A stretch of DNA of 64,000 bases from Jeotgalibacillus soli. Its GTDB lineage: Bacteria; Bacillota; Bacilli; Bacillales; Jeotgalibacillaceae. The notes beneath the pieces were generated by a model, which had not been told where the DNA came from, searched no databases, and worked only from the letters and a program-made list of their open reading frames with translations. Positions within the stretch are counted from its first letter, which is position 1; every line of letters begins with the position of its first letter. Positions 52,050 through 61,836 of the stretch are shown here, in pieces. A program made the translations under genes and the position numbers. Location of the stretch: contig NZ_JXRP01000009.1 in the NCBI RefSeq assembly GCF_000829435.1, positions 248,001-312,000 of the forward strand, in the 5' to 3' direction.

Positions 52050-52094
52050 TTAAAGCGTGTTTCGTCACTTGATGACGGGACACGTTTTTTAGTT
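52050..52094 (+). terminator. Terminator after the AraC-type regulator gene
   Basis: AAAGCGTGTTTCGTCA and TGACGGGACACGTTTTTT form a nearly perfect stem with a T run, so hutU needs its own promoter. Confidence 0.8.
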
Positions 52095-52396
52095 TATGAG
52101 GAATCGTGCATAAACGTTGGACTTAGGTCCGGAAATCTTAAACTTTAGCCCACAAATTCGAGATGAGGACCCATAAACATGCAAGCATATAAAAACATAC
52201 GCTTTTTCGTTTGAAATAGCTTTCTTCTTCATTTCATAAAACAGTAAAATTTATATAAAAAGTTAAATTATCAATATTTTTACGTGCATTATTGTGGTGA
52301 AAAGTAAAATTTTTATAAATCATATTATATATGTATAACAGTATTGCTCAAATGGATCGAATAGAATGAAAGTATAGAAAACGGGGAGGGTATCGA
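52095..52396. other. hutU upstream region: dispersed repeat and two direct repeats
   Basis: Positions 52107-52170 carry copy 2 of the GCATAAACGTTG repeat. Positions 52243-52259 and 52303-52320 carry AGTAAAATTTATATAAA and AGTAAAATTTTTATAAAT, a 17-base near-identical direct repeat with 60-base spacing, which could be the binding sites of a regulator. I find no HutP gene, no hutP-type terminator/antiterminator and no cre. Confidence 0.6.
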
Positions 52397-54076
52397 ATGA
52401 GGGCACATAAGAATGTAGTGAGGCAGTATAAAGCTTTTAGAGGAACGGAGCTCCATACGAAAGGATGGCAGCAGGAGGCGGCTCTTCGTATGCTGTTAAA
52501 CAATCTAGATCCGGACGTCGCCGAACGGCCGGAGGATTTAGTGGTATACGGCGGTATTGGGAAAGCAGCCCGAAACTGGCCTGCCTTTGATACCATTGTG
52601 AAATCATTGAAAGAATTGGAGAATGACGAGACCCTTCTTGTGCAATCGGGCAAACCTGTTGCCGTATTTAAATCTCACCCGGATGCACCGCGAGTGCTGT
52701 TGGCGAATTCAAATTTGGTCCCTGCCTTTGCAAATTGGAAGACCTTTCATGAGCTGGATCACAAGGGCTTAATGATGTATGGACAGATGACAGCGGGAAG
52801 CTGGATCTACATTGGGTCGCAAGGTATCGTTCAGGGGACGTATGAAACATTTGCGGAGGTTGGGAGACAGCATTTCGGCGGAACTTTAAAAGGAACGATC
52901 GCGGTTACTGCCGGTCTTGGCGGGATGGGTGGGGCTCAGCCTTTAGCCATCACGATGTGCGGCGGAGTCTGCCTTGCCATTGATGTTGATGAGACAAGAG
53001 TAGACCGCCGATTGGAAACGCGTTATTTAGATGTGAAAACAAACTCTCTGGAAGAGGCGATAACATTAGCTGAACAGGCAAAACAAGAAGGAAGAGCATT
53101 ATCCATTGGAGTGATTGGGAATGCAGCCGAGCTTTTACCTGAAATGCTAAAAAAAGATTTTACTCCTGATGTATTAACAGACCAAACATCTGCACATGAT
53201 CCGCTAAATGGCTATCTGCCAATAGGAATGAAGCTTGAAGAAGGAAGGATTATGCGAAAGGAACAGCCTGAGCGCTACATGAAACTGGCAAGTCAATCAA
53301 TGGCAGTCCATGTCCAGGCCATGCTCGATCTTCAAAAGAAGGGTGCAGTGACGTTTGACTATGGCAATAATATTCGCCAAGTGGCAAAAGATGAAGGCGT
53401 TACGAATGCTTTTGATTTCCCTGGGTTTGTTCCAGCATATATTCGTCCGCAATTTTGTGAAGGGAAAGGACCGTTTCGCTGGGTAGCGTTATCCGGAGAC
53501 CCTGAAGATATTTATAAAACAGATGAAGTGATTTTACGTGAATTTGTACAGAATGAGCACTTATGTAACTGGATTCGGATGGCGCGCGAGAAGATACTAT
53601 TCCAAGGTCTTCCGTCGCGGATTTGCTGGCTTGGCTATGGTGAAAGAGCTCGTTTTGGCAAAATTATTAATGAAATGGTGAAAAATGGAGAGCTAAAAGC
53701 GCCGATTGTAATCGGACGGGACCATTTGGACAGCGGCTCTGTTGCGTCACCAAATCGTGAAACGGAATCAATGCTTGACGGCTCTGATGCAGTGGCGGAT
53801 TGGCCGATTTTAAATGCGATGATTAATGCTGTAGGCGGTGCAACCTGGGTTTCCGTTCATCATGGCGGCGGTGTAGGAATGGGATACTCTATTCATGCCG
53901 GGATGGTCATTGTTGCGGATGGTACGGAAGAGGCTGCAGCAAGAATTCAACGAGTATTAACCACTGACCCCGGCATGGGCATCGTGCGCCATGTGGATGC
54001 CGGCTATGATTTGGCAAAGAAAACGGCTCGAGAAAAAGGAGTTAACATCCCAATGCTTGAAGAAAACAGCGAATAA
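52397..54076 (+). CDS. hutU: Urocanate hydratase HutU
   Basis: A 559-residue NAD+-dependent urocanase converting urocanate to 4-imidazolone-5-propionate, the second step of histidine catabolism. Signature blocks include [34 protein letters not shown], the NAD loop [15 protein letters not shown], and [14 protein letters not shown] with [19 protein letters not shown] near the C terminus. The length is normal for the family. GGGGAGGG precedes the ATG. It begins the four-gene operon. Confidence 0.97.
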   Translation: MRAHKNVVRQYKAFRGTELHTKGWQQEAALRMLLNNLDPDVAERPEDLVVYGGIGKAARNWPAFDTIVKSLKELENDETLLVQSGKPVAVFKSHPDAPRVLLANSNLVPAFANWKTFHELDHKGLMMYGQMTAGSWIYIGSQGIVQGTYETFAEVGRQHFGGTLKGTIAVTAGLGGMGGAQPLAITMCGGVCLAIDVDETRVDRRLETRYLDVKTNSLEEAITLAEQAKQEGRALSIGVIGNAAELLPEMLKKDFTPDVLTDQTSAHDPLNGYLPIGMKLEEGRIMRKEQPERYMKLASQSMAVHVQAMLDLQKKGAVTFDYGNNIRQVAKDEGVTNAFDFPGFVPAYIRPQFCEGKGPFRWVALSGDPEDIYKTDEVILREFVQNEHLCNWIRMAREKILFQGLPSRICWLGYGERARFGKIINEMVKNGELKAPIVIGRDHLDSGSVASPNRETESMLDGSDAVADWPILNAMINAVGGATWVSVHHGGGVGMGYSIHAGMVIVADGTEEAAARIQRVLTTDPGMGIVRHVDAGYDLAKKTAREKGVNIPMLEENSE

Positions 54077-54118
54077 CCCGATTTGAGAGAAGTCTATACA
54101 GAAAGGGTGGATGGATGA

Positions 54119-55372
54119 ATGAAACCGATCTGGATAAAACATGCCGGCCAGCTTGTCACAATGGCTTCCGATCATCAAAGTGCCCGTACAAAAGAAGCTA
54201 TGAGTGAGCTTGGTATTATCGAGGACGGCAGTGTTTGGCTGGAGGACGGTATCATTGTAAAGACAGGCACTACATTGGAGCTTGAGCATATTTATACGGA
54301 ACGGGCTGCTGAAGCGGAGGTGGTCAATGCTGCTGGAAAGCTTATTACACCGGGACTGGTTGACCCTCACACACATGTTGTATATGGCGGCACGCGGGAG
54401 CATGAGTTTGAAAAGCGTCTTGAAGGTGTGAGCTATATGGAAATTATGAATGCTGGAGGCGGCATTCATGCGACAACGAGAATGACAAGGGAAGCAACAG
54501 AAGAGGAGCTCTATAACCAAACGAAAAAACGCTTGGATTCCTTCTTACAGCATGGCGTAACAACGATTGAAAGCAAAAGCGGATACGGCTTAAATCTGGA
54601 AACGGAGCTTAAGCAACTGAATGTAGCCAAAAAGCTGAATGAAACGCATGCAATTGATTTAGTCACAACTTTTATGGGGGCACATGCCGTTCCAATGGAG
54701 TTCAAGGGAAGAGAAGACGACTATGTCGCTTATGTCATTGAAGAAATGATTCCCAAAGTAGCGTCTGAAAATCTAGCTCGGTTTATTGATGTCTTTTGTG
54801 AAAAAAATGTTTTTACACCGGAGCAATCAGAGCGTATTTTAGGGGCAGGAAAAGCATACGGACTTATACCCAAAATTCATGCAGATGAAATTGAACCCTA
54901 TAAAGGAGCAGAGCTTGCGGCAAAGGTGGGAGCTATATCGGCAGAGCATCTTTTAAAGAGTTCAGATGAAGGTATTCAGGCAATGGCTGAGAGCGGTGTT
55001 ATTGCTTGTTTACTGCCGGCTACTGCGCTTTACTTGCGCGAAGAAGCAGCGCAGGGAAGGAAAATGATCGATGCTGGGGTGCCAGTTGCTATTTCAACCG
55101 ATTGCAATCCAGGCTCCTCTCCTACGACAAGTATGCCGCTGGTCATGAATTTGGCGTGCATTTCCATGCGCTTGACTCCTGCTGAAGCTCTGACTGCTGC
55201 CACAATTAACGCCGCCTATGCAATGGGGGTGGAGAAATTTGCAGGAAGTATTGAACCTGGCAAAAAAGCGGATATTGTCATGTGGAATGTTCCCAATTAT
55301 CAAATGCTTCAATACGCTTTTGGTGTGAATCATGTGAAAAAGGTCTGGAAAAGTGGAATACAAGTCGTTTAA
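54119..55372 (+). CDS. hutI: Imidazolonepropionase HutI
   Basis: A 417-residue amidohydrolase opening imidazolone propionate to N-formimidoyl-L-glutamate. The N-terminal metal motif is LVDPHTHVVYGGTREHEF, followed by LEGVSYMEIMNAGGGIHATT, GAHAVP and STDCNPGSSPTTSMP with the catalytic-region aspartate. A well-placed AAAGGGTGG precedes the ATG. It is 42 bp after hutU in the same operon. Length and motifs are normal. Confidence 0.97.
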   Translation: MKPIWIKHAGQLVTMASDHQSARTKEAMSELGIIEDGSVWLEDGIIVKTGTTLELEHIYTERAAEAEVVNAAGKLITPGLVDPHTHVVYGGTREHEFEKRLEGVSYMEIMNAGGGIHATTRMTREATEEELYNQTKKRLDSFLQHGVTTIESKSGYGLNLETELKQLNVAKKLNETHAIDLVTTFMGAHAVPMEFKGREDDYVAYVIEEMIPKVASENLARFIDVFCEKNVFTPEQSERILGAGKAYGLIPKIHADEIEPYKGAELAAKVGAISAEHLLKSSDEGIQAMAESGVIACLLPATALYLREEAAQGRKMIDAGVPVAISTDCNPGSSPTTSMPLVMNLACISMRLTPAEALTAATINAAYAMGVEKFAGSIEPGKKADIVMWNVPNYQMLQYAFGVNHVKKVWKSGIQVV

Positions 55373-55399
55373 ACGGGTAGACGAGGGAGGTTTTGCACA

Positions 55400-56416
55400 A
55401 TGACAGAGATCAGAAATCAGCTTCAACAAGCCTTTATCCATCCAGCTGAGTGGAGCTGGACGAAAAATGGAGCCCATCAAGGGAGGGTGCAGCATTGGGT
55501 TCATACAATAGAGAAGTGGGAGAAATCAATTGAGCAGATTGATGCGGTCATTCTTGGCCTTCCCTTGTCCCGTTCTTCCATCAGTGTATCAGGTGCATCA
55601 GAGTATCCGCTGGCATTTCGTAAAGGCTGGAAAGGATTTTCAACGTATAATATAGATGAAAGCATCGATCTTGCGCCCCTTAATGTGGTTGACCTTGGGG
55701 ATGTAGCGATGCACGGGACAGATATTGTCGAAAGCCAAAAGCGAATACAGCAAGCAATGGAAGCTGTACTTCAAGCCTTTCCCTCTGCCATTACGATTAA
55801 TATTGGAGGGGACCATTCAGTTACGGCGAGCGCAGTGCGAGGCTTAAAAGCTGTCACAGACAATGAAACGATCGGTATTTTTCAATTTGACACCCATTTG
55901 GACCTGCGAGATCCTGCAGAAAACGGTCCTTCAAATGGCACCCCGATTCGCCAGCTTATAGAAGCAGGTGTCGTAAAAGGGAATCATGTGTATAACATTG
56001 GTCTTCACGGTTATTTTAACTCACCTGATCTTATCCATTATGCGAAAAAACACAGTGTGAATATGATTACACTCAACAAAGCGAGACAGCAGGGAATCGT
56101 TCAAACGGTCAGACGGGCGCTTGCATCCTTACAGCAGCAAGTGGACCGAATCTATGTCACGGTGGACATGGATGTACTGGATGTCAGCTTCGCACCCGGT
56201 GTGCCAGCATCGACACCGGGCGGGATGTTTACGCATGAATTATTTGCTGCCTTACTTGAGGTCGGAAAACATGATGAATTTAAGCATATTGATTTCGTTT
56301 GCTTGGATCCATTAAAGGACGAATCGGCCTCTCCGACAGTAAAAGCAGGCATTTACAGCTTTCTTCAAGTACTTTCAGGTGTGATAATCACACGAAATCA
56401 AATAAATGGAACCTAG
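55400..56416 (+). CDS. hutG: Formimidoylglutamase HutG (ureohydrolase)
   Basis: A 338-residue manganese ureohydrolase that releases formamide from N-formimidoylglutamate, giving glutamate. The family metal motifs are NIGGDHSVTASA, QFDTHLDLRD and VTVDMDVLDVSFAPGVPAST. It starts 27 bp after hutI behind ACGAGGGAGG. It is somewhat longer than the about 319-residue B. subtilis enzyme through an N-terminal extension. It is the third gene of the operon. Confidence 0.95.
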   Translation: MTEIRNQLQQAFIHPAEWSWTKNGAHQGRVQHWVHTIEKWEKSIEQIDAVILGLPLSRSSISVSGASEYPLAFRKGWKGFSTYNIDESIDLAPLNVVDLGDVAMHGTDIVESQKRIQQAMEAVLQAFPSAITINIGGDHSVTASAVRGLKAVTDNETIGIFQFDTHLDLRDPAENGPSNGTPIRQLIEAGVVKGNHVYNIGLHGYFNSPDLIHYAKKHSVNMITLNKARQQGIVQTVRRALASLQQQVDRIYVTVDMDVLDVSFAPGVPASTPGGMFTHELFAALLEVGKHDEFKHIDFVCLDPLKDESASPTVKAGIYSFLQVLSGVIITRNQINGT

Positions 56417-56446
56417 CAAGAGAGACAAATGCAAGGAGGCGAAGGT

Positions 56447-57949
56447 ATGGTTGAACTGAATGGTAATCATTTGACGCTTGAACAATGCAGGCGAGTATTG
56501 TTTGATGGTGAGAAAATCAGTATTGCGGAAGAAAGCATGGAAAAGGTAAGAAAGAGCCGCTGTGCCGTTGATGAAATTGTTTCTGCACATAAAAAAACCT
56601 ATGGAATCAATACGGGATTCGGAAAGTTTAGTGATGTAGAAATTGCAGAGAAGGATGTGCATGCCCTGCAGCTAAATCTCATTCGCTCACATGCATGCGG
56701 TGTTGGAGAGCCCTTCCCTGAGGTGGTATCACGTGCCATGGTACTGCTTCGATTAAATGCCCTGCTAAAAGGATTTTCTGGTGTGCGTCCAATTCTTGTG
56801 GTGCATTTAATGATGATGGTAAATGAACGTATTCATCCTGTTATTCCACAGCAAGGTTCATTAGGTGCTTCTGGTGACCTGGCGCCGCTGTCTCATTTGG
56901 CGCTTGTACTCATCGGCGAAGGTGAAGTTTGGAAGGACGGAAAGCATGTACCGTCTATTGAAGTTTGGACATCGTTAAACATCCCGCCAATTGAACTGCA
57001 GGCAAAAGAAGGTCTTGCGTTAATTAATGGAACGCAAGCAATGACAGCGATGGGCGTCGTCAATTATCTTGAATCAGCAAAACTTGCCATCCAGAGTGAA
57101 TATATTGCTTCTATGACATTGGAGGGCTTGCATGGTGTGATGGATGCTTTTCATCCTGCTATTCATGAAGCGAGAGGATATCCTCAGCAGGTCGAAGTGG
57201 CAGCTAGAATACGGGGGATTTTACAGGACAGTAAGCTAACAACTGTGCAAGGTGAAAAGAGAGTTCAGGATGCATACTCGCTCCGCTGCATTCCTCAGGT
57301 GCACGGGGCAAGCTGGCAGGTTCTTGATTATGTGAAGGAAAAGCTTGAGATTGAGCTAAATGCCGCGACAGATAATCCGCTGATTTTTGATGAAGGGAAG
57401 ACGGTCATCTCGGGAGGAAATTTTCATGGACAGCCGATTGCTTTTGCGATGGATTTTTTAAAGGTGGCGGTGGCTGAACTGGCAAATATTTCAGAACGGC
57501 GCATCGAACGATTGGTCAATCCGCAGTTAAATGAAGGGTTGCCTGCTTTTTTAAGTCCGGAGCCAGGGCTGCAGTCTGGAGCCATGATTATGCAGTACGC
57601 TGCTGCGAGTCTTGTTTCTGAAAACAAAACGCTGGCGCATCCAGCAAGTGTGGATTCTATACCATCCTCTGCCAATCAAGAAGATCATGTAAGCATGGGA
57701 ACAATTGGGGCTTGCCATGCCTTCCAAATGATCCAGAATATGAAAAGAGTTCTCGCGATTGAAGCGATTTGTGCTATGCAGGCGGTTGAATACCGAGGTG
57801 TTGAACAGATGAGCACAAGGACAAGGGATTGCTTTGATGATTGGCGTAAGATTGTTCCTTCAATCAAAAGAGATCGATCATTTTCCAAGGATATTGAAAA
57901 ACTATGTTTACATTTAAATGATCAAAAATTAAAGGAAGCGGTTTTGTAA
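56447..57949 (+). CDS. hutH: Histidine ammonia-lyase HutH
   Basis: A 500-residue enzyme that deaminates histidine to urocanate, the first pathway step. The MIO-forming triad A-S-G lies in [17 protein letters not shown], and the family blocks [15 protein letters not shown] and DNPLIF are intact. The ATG at 56447 follows AAGGAGG; an upstream in-frame ATG overlaps that site. It is the last gene of the operon, unlike B. subtilis, where hutH is near the front behind hutP. The stop overlaps the terminator stem. Confidence 0.97.
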   Translation: MVELNGNHLTLEQCRRVLFDGEKISIAEESMEKVRKSRCAVDEIVSAHKKTYGINTGFGKFSDVEIAEKDVHALQLNLIRSHACGVGEPFPEVVSRAMVLLRLNALLKGFSGVRPILVVHLMMMVNERIHPVIPQQGSLGASGDLAPLSHLALVLIGEGEVWKDGKHVPSIEVWTSLNIPPIELQAKEGLALINGTQAMTAMGVVNYLESAKLAIQSEYIASMTLEGLHGVMDAFHPAIHEARGYPQQVEVAARIRGILQDSKLTTVQGEKRVQDAYSLRCIPQVHGASWQVLDYVKEKLEIELNAATDNPLIFDEGKTVISGGNFHGQPIAFAMDFLKVAVAELANISERRIERLVNPQLNEGLPAFLSPEPGLQSGAMIMQYAAASLVSENKTLAHPASVDSIPSSANQEDHVSMGTIGACHAFQMIQNMKRVLAIEAICAMQAVEYRGVEQMSTRTRDCFDDWRKIVPSIKRDRSFSKDIEKLCLHLNDQKLKEAVL

Positions 57950-57967
57950 GATCATGACCGCTTTTTT
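57936..57967 (+). terminator. Terminator of the hut operon
   Basis: AAGCGGT and ACCGCTT pair around 14 bases and run into TTTTTT; the left arm overlaps the last hutH codons. Confidence 0.75.
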
Positions 57968-58025
57968 ACTATTTTATTTCCTGATGCTAGAAGAAGAGTA
58001 GAACGACAAATGAAAATGAAGGGGA

Positions 58026-58229
58026 TTATTGAGCAAAATAAAAAGAACCATCGTCTCCTTTATGAAGAGAATGGTTCTTATGCTTAAAATGGTATAGATG
58101 ATCTTTTTTCGTTTTGGTGGTTCTTGTTCTCATATCGGCTTGCGTGAATGGGCTGCGTTTTATTTCAGGATTAAGCCTGCCCTCACGTACAAGCTTCTCA
58201 CGCATTTTCCTCGCTTTTGATTTTGACAC
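58026..58229 (-). CDS. Small basic protein of unknown function
   Basis: About 67 residues, very rich in K, R and H: SKSKARKMREKLVREGRLNP, then EIKRSPFTQADMRTRTTKTK and KDHLYHFKHKNHSLHKGDDG. I recall similar short conserved hypothetical proteins in Bacilli but no known role; the composition suggests nucleic acid or ribosome contact. The start is taken as GTG 58229, ten bases after GGGAGG; ATG 58238 is nearly abutting that site. It is monocistronic. Confidence 0.7.
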   Translation of the reverse strand: MSKSKARKMREKLVREGRLNPEIKRSPFTQADMRTRTTKTKKDHLYHFKHKNHSLHKGDDGSFYFAQ

Positions 58230-58351
58230 TTCTCTCATTCCTCCCAGTAGTTGTTTCTTTAAGTATAGCATGTCTATCCTGTGGGCTGGGAAATACAGGT
58301 TTCATGCGAAAAAGCATATATTTACTTGTAAGGGCGAAAACTAGACAGTTC

Positions 58352-60397
58352 TTACGGTAGTTGAATAGAAGATAATATTTTCATTTTGTTCAGTTCACTT
58401 GCCCTTACAGGTTCACTGTAAAAATAACCCTGTCCATAATGACAGCCCATTTTTTTTAATAGACTATGCTGCCCGACCGTTTGAATTCCTTCGGCGACGA
58501 CATTCATGCCCAGCCGCTTTGCAAGTTGAATAATGGTTTCCAATATTGCTTCATCCTTTTCAGTTCCGGGAAGGCCGCTAATAAAAGATTGATCAATTTT
58601 AAGCGTATCGATCGGCAGGTTTTTTAAATATGTTAAAGAAGACAGCCCGGTTCCGAAATCATCCAGTGCAATGGTGATTCCCATTTCTTTTAATTCCTCA
58701 AGCATATAAATAGACCGCTGGATATTTTCTATAATCGAGGTTTCGGTTACTTCAAACTCTAGTTTTAGTTCATGTGGATCCACGTTGACTCGATTTAAAA
58801 TATTCCTAATCATTGTATTGGCACCTTCATATTGAAAGTGGGAAGCGGATAAATTAATGGCTATTTTTTGGATGAAGAAATTTTCTTTTTTCCATTCTTT
58901 TAACTGTATGCATGCCGCTTCAAGAAGCCATGCAGTTAGCTCTTGGATCAGTCCGGATCGTTCTGCAACCGGAATAAATTCACTTGGTGATATATTACCA
59001 ATCGTAGGGTGGTTCCATCGCATGAGGACTTCTGCTTGGTCAATCAAAAAATGGTTCAATTCGACTTTCGGCTGATAAACTAAAGTAAATTCTTTTTTTG
59101 TACTTAATGCATTTTTTAACTCTTCATATAAAAGCTGTTCGCGTGTGTTTGAGTGCAGCGACTCGTCGAATGGCACGAACCGATCACGTCCTGCTTTTTT
59201 CCCAGCCTTCAATGCCAGTTCAAGCTCACGCGAAATTTCGATAAACCCTTTATTATTGGATGCCGTAGTTGAGCCAATCGTTGCTGTTAGTGCAAGTTTA
59301 TTATTATTAATTTTTACAGGGGATTTGATTGCCTTCATGATCGGTGTGGCGACCGATTCCAACTGTTGACTGGAATCGATTCCTTTCATCATTAAAAATT
59401 GATTGCCATCATAACGAATAACAGCGCCATGGCCGTCCACTTGTTTTTTTAGTCTGTCAGCAAGCTCTAATAAAATTTCATCGCCTAATTCAAATCCGAA
59501 TGTTTCATTTAGCCACTTATAGCGGTCGATATCAATTAGTAAAAACAGCGGTATTTTATTTGAGGATTTGCATTTATTAATAAAGTTCTCAAAATATTGA
59601 TCAAGCCACCTGCGATTATGAAGATGGGTAAGGCTGTCGTGGAAGGCCATGTGTTTTAGCATATGTCGCTCAGACTGTGTTGCAAGCAAAAGAACAGAAA
59701 GGGAAGTAATAATGACAACAGCAATAACAGTTCCGAGTATTCCATGTGAAGTGATTGGCTCATTTGACAGCGTTCTAAAGTATTCAACGGGTAGTAAAAA
59801 TTCGGCCCCTGCCATTCCGGTATAATGCACACTAGAGACAGAAAGGCCTATCATCACGGCTGCAATTAACAGCAGCCATCTATTAGGTGTGTGTTGGTGG
59901 TGCTTTAAAAAGTAAAGGACAATAAATGATGAAGTGACTGCGATTACAATGGAGATGACAAAAGGGAATATGTTGTGGTGAATTGTTCCGGGAAAATTAA
60001 TTCCCTGCATTCCTGAATAATGCATGGCTGTAATGCCGAGACCCATCAAAACACCAGCGGTCACGATTTGCCAAACCTTTTTTTTTGTAAAGTACAGGGT
60101 ATAAAAGGCAATAAATCCGCCAAAAACAACCGGTATAACAGAGATTCCTACGATCCACCAATTATATGAAATACTTATTGGTAAGCTAAAAGCTGCCATT
60201 CCAACGAAGTGCATGCTCCAAACAGACATTCCTAAAGTAAAGGAAGCCAATAATAAAATGGGCCAAGTAGTTGAAGTAGAGCGGGCGAGCTTTTGGTTTA
60301 AATCTAAGGCTGCATAAGCGCCAACAATAGCGATCACTAATGAAGCAACGATCAGTCTTGTATCATGGTATTCCGTTAAGGTTATCCATTCTCCCAT
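58352..60397 (-). CDS. MHYT-GGDEF-EAL membrane protein (YkoW-like)
   Basis: A 681-residue cyclic-di-GMP signalling protein. Seven membrane segments at the N terminus carry three MHYT-type motifs (MHFVGM, MHYSGM, VHYTGM) that may sense O2, CO or NO through copper. The GGDEF domain is degenerate: its loop reads IRYDGNQF where RGGDEF is expected, so cyclase activity is doubtful. The EAL domain has AEVLMRW in place of EAL, and intact NLSASHF, LDDFGTGLSSL and KIDQSFI, so phosphodiesterase activity is likely. The ATG at 60397 follows GGGAG by eight bases. It is monocistronic. Confidence 0.9.
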   Translation of the reverse strand: MGEWITLTEYHDTRLIVASLVIAIVGAYAALDLNQKLARSTSTTWPILLLASFTLGMSVWSMHFVGMAAFSLPISISYNWWIVGISVIPVVFGGFIAFYTLYFTKKKVWQIVTAGVLMGLGITAMHYSGMQGINFPGTIHHNIFPFVISIVIAVTSSFIVLYFLKHHQHTPNRWLLLIAAVMIGLSVSSVHYTGMAGAEFLLPVEYFRTLSNEPITSHGILGTVIAVVIITSLSVLLLATQSERHMLKHMAFHDSLTHLHNRRWLDQYFENFINKCKSSNKIPLFLLIDIDRYKWLNETFGFELGDEILLELADRLKKQVDGHGAVIRYDGNQFLMMKGIDSSQQLESVATPIMKAIKSPVKINNNKLALTATIGSTTASNNKGFIEISRELELALKAGKKAGRDRFVPFDESLHSNTREQLLYEELKNALSTKKEFTLVYQPKVELNHFLIDQAEVLMRWNHPTIGNISPSEFIPVAERSGLIQELTAWLLEAACIQLKEWKKENFFIQKIAINLSASHFQYEGANTMIRNILNRVNVDPHELKLEFEVTETSIIENIQRSIYMLEELKEMGITIALDDFGTGLSSLTYLKNLPIDTLKIDQSFISGLPGTEKDEAILETIIQLAKRLGMNVVAEGIQTVGQHSLLKKMGCHYGQGYFYSEPVRASELNKMKILSSIQLP

Positions 60398-60638
60398 AGC
60401 GGCCACTCCCAACATGCGATAGATAATTACAAAATACATATATATTACATAATTATTATATATAAAACAGTATGAAAAGACTATTCTTTTTGGGGCATTT
60501 AAGGAGACAGAGAGATTGATTAACAATAAAAATGAACAATAACGATTTTATTTGAAATTTGTTTAGGATCGAATGAAATACGAATAAATAAAGAAGAAGT
60601 ATAATAAGGGGTGGAATAGCAGCAAGGAGGGGGATTAA

Positions 60639-60809
60639 ATGATTTTGATTCAATTGATTATGATTGTATTTGCTCTCGTGTTAATTACAATTGGCATCCT
60701 TGTGGTGAAAAGAGCAACGGAAATTTCTATGCGTGCAATAGGGATTGCGCAAATAATAATGGGACTTGTTATGATGGTTGCGGCATGGATTGCAGGGTCC
60801 ATTTCATAA
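60639..60809 (+). CDS. Small membrane protein, 56 residues
   Basis: The frame begins MILIQLIMIVFALVLITIGI and ends MVMMVAAWIAGSIS-like (GLVMMVAAWIAGSIS). Two membrane segments (residues 2-22 and 34-54) flank a short basic loop (VVKRATEISMR). AAGGAGGGGG sits eight bases before the ATG, and a strong terminator follows directly after the stop, so it looks like a real small gene. I do not know its function. Confidence 0.72.
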   Translation: MILIQLIMIVFALVLITIGILVVKRATEISMRAIGIAQIIMGLVMMVAAWIAGSIS

Positions 60810-60811
60810 AC

Positions 60812-60850
60812 AAAAAAAGGTGGCGCTTTATTGATGCGTCACCTTTTTAT
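60812..60850. terminator. Terminator after the small membrane protein
   Basis: AAAAAAGGTGGCGC and GCGTCACCTTTTT form the stem, with one mismatch, around a short loop; T runs occur on both strands. Confidence 0.82.
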
Positions 60851-60858
60851 CCATTCAT

Positions 60859-61338
60859 TTATCTAGCAACACCAGGAATGATAGGAGCTCTTTTTAGGAT
60901 AATCCAAATTGCAAAGATCGTGATAAGAGCTAGAAAAACAATGCTGACAGGATTTAACGACAGCTGACTTTGCTTTATATCCAAGAGCCATTCAAAGATG
61001 CTCGTTCGAATACCTGAAACAGTAACTATAATGACAACAAGAGCGATACTGGTTACTCCTCCAATAAGTCCATAGCGGAAAAAAATTGTGCTTAATAAAA
61101 ATCCAATCAACAGAAAGAAAAAGTTTAGGACGCCATCTATTAAAAACAGATTATATCAGGTAGGGGGAATGGAAAAAGCATTGATGGGTCCCTATAATGT
61201 AAATCGTTTATATCCTATTTCTTTCAATATAAAAACGACTGTCCGCGAAATGATCAAGTTCATTAAACTCATAAATAGTGAAAGCAATACAATAAAGCTT
61301 AGTGTTCCAAGTATGTATTGCTGACGTGTTACCCCCAT
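60859..61338 (-). pseudogene. ABC-2-type permease relic
   Basis: One continuous minus-strand frame from ATG 61338 reads MGVTRQQYILGTLSFIVLLS, then ISRTVVFILKEIGYKRFTL, a TAG, GPINAFSIPPT, a TGA, and then NFFFLLIGFLLSTIFFRYGL through to the stop at 60859. The V-T-R-x-x-Y-I-L-G-T and hydrophobic segments suggest the C-terminal part of a permease found in GntR-ATPase-permease operons. Two in-frame stops interrupt it. The last 83 codons alone could be translated but lack an upstream ribosome site. Confidence 0.7.
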
Positions 61339-61626
61339 TAATAGGACATATATTCTTGAAAGAAACGTTTTTTCGCTTTGTTAAAATAATGCTTTTTGCC
61401 TTCTTGCTAACAAACATCCCAATTCCTCTTTTCTTAAATAAAATCTCCTGTTCCGCAAGCTGATTAATCCCTTTTGCTGCTGTAGCTGGATTGATTTGAT
61501 AAAATTTCGAGAATTCATTTGTAGAAGGAACACACACCCCCCGGTTTGAAAAGAACCCTCCAATATTCCAGTTTTAATCGTTTCTGCGATCTGTTGAAAA
61601 ATCGGAGTATCTTCTCTTAGTTTTTA
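61339..61626 (-). pseudogene. GntR-family regulator relic (YtrA/YhcF type)
   Basis: In one frame the DNA reads KLREDTPIFQQIAETIKTGI and LEGSFQTGG, then after a one-base shift VPSTNEFSKFYQINPATAAK and GINQLAEQEILFKKRGIGMF with VSKKA. This is the winged-helix domain of short GntR regulators that head ABC operons. A second frameshift lies near the start codon. The reading runs directly into the permease relic, so an ATPase gene normally in between has been deleted. Confidence 0.78.
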
Positions 61627-61836
61627 TTCATATTTACGCCTGCCTCATTGGTTAGTTACTTATGTAATAAACCATATAACTGTTTGGGTTTTCTGTTAAC
61701 GGAAATTTCTAAAAATTTAATATGACATATCATTGGCTCTAAAATGAAATGATAGTCAGAAAGAGAGTGAAACGGTTGGTCTCAACGTATTTTCGTTTAT
61801 ACTGGAGATAAGAGGATTATTGGAAGGATGTAGATC
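61627..61836. other. Non-coding gap before the HNH-family gene
   Basis: No gene, terminator or repeat that I can support; AT-rich promoter-like sequence just before the ATG at 61837. Confidence 0.4.

Noticed and set aside
53957-54520. 187-codon minus-strand frame across the hutU/hutI junction
   Set aside because: It overlaps two certain genes, is cysteine- and phenylalanine-rich without any motif, and has no ribosome site.
58352-60397. Active diguanylate cyclase in the MHYT protein
   Set aside because: The catalytic loop is YDGNQF; key G, G, D and E positions are not preserved.
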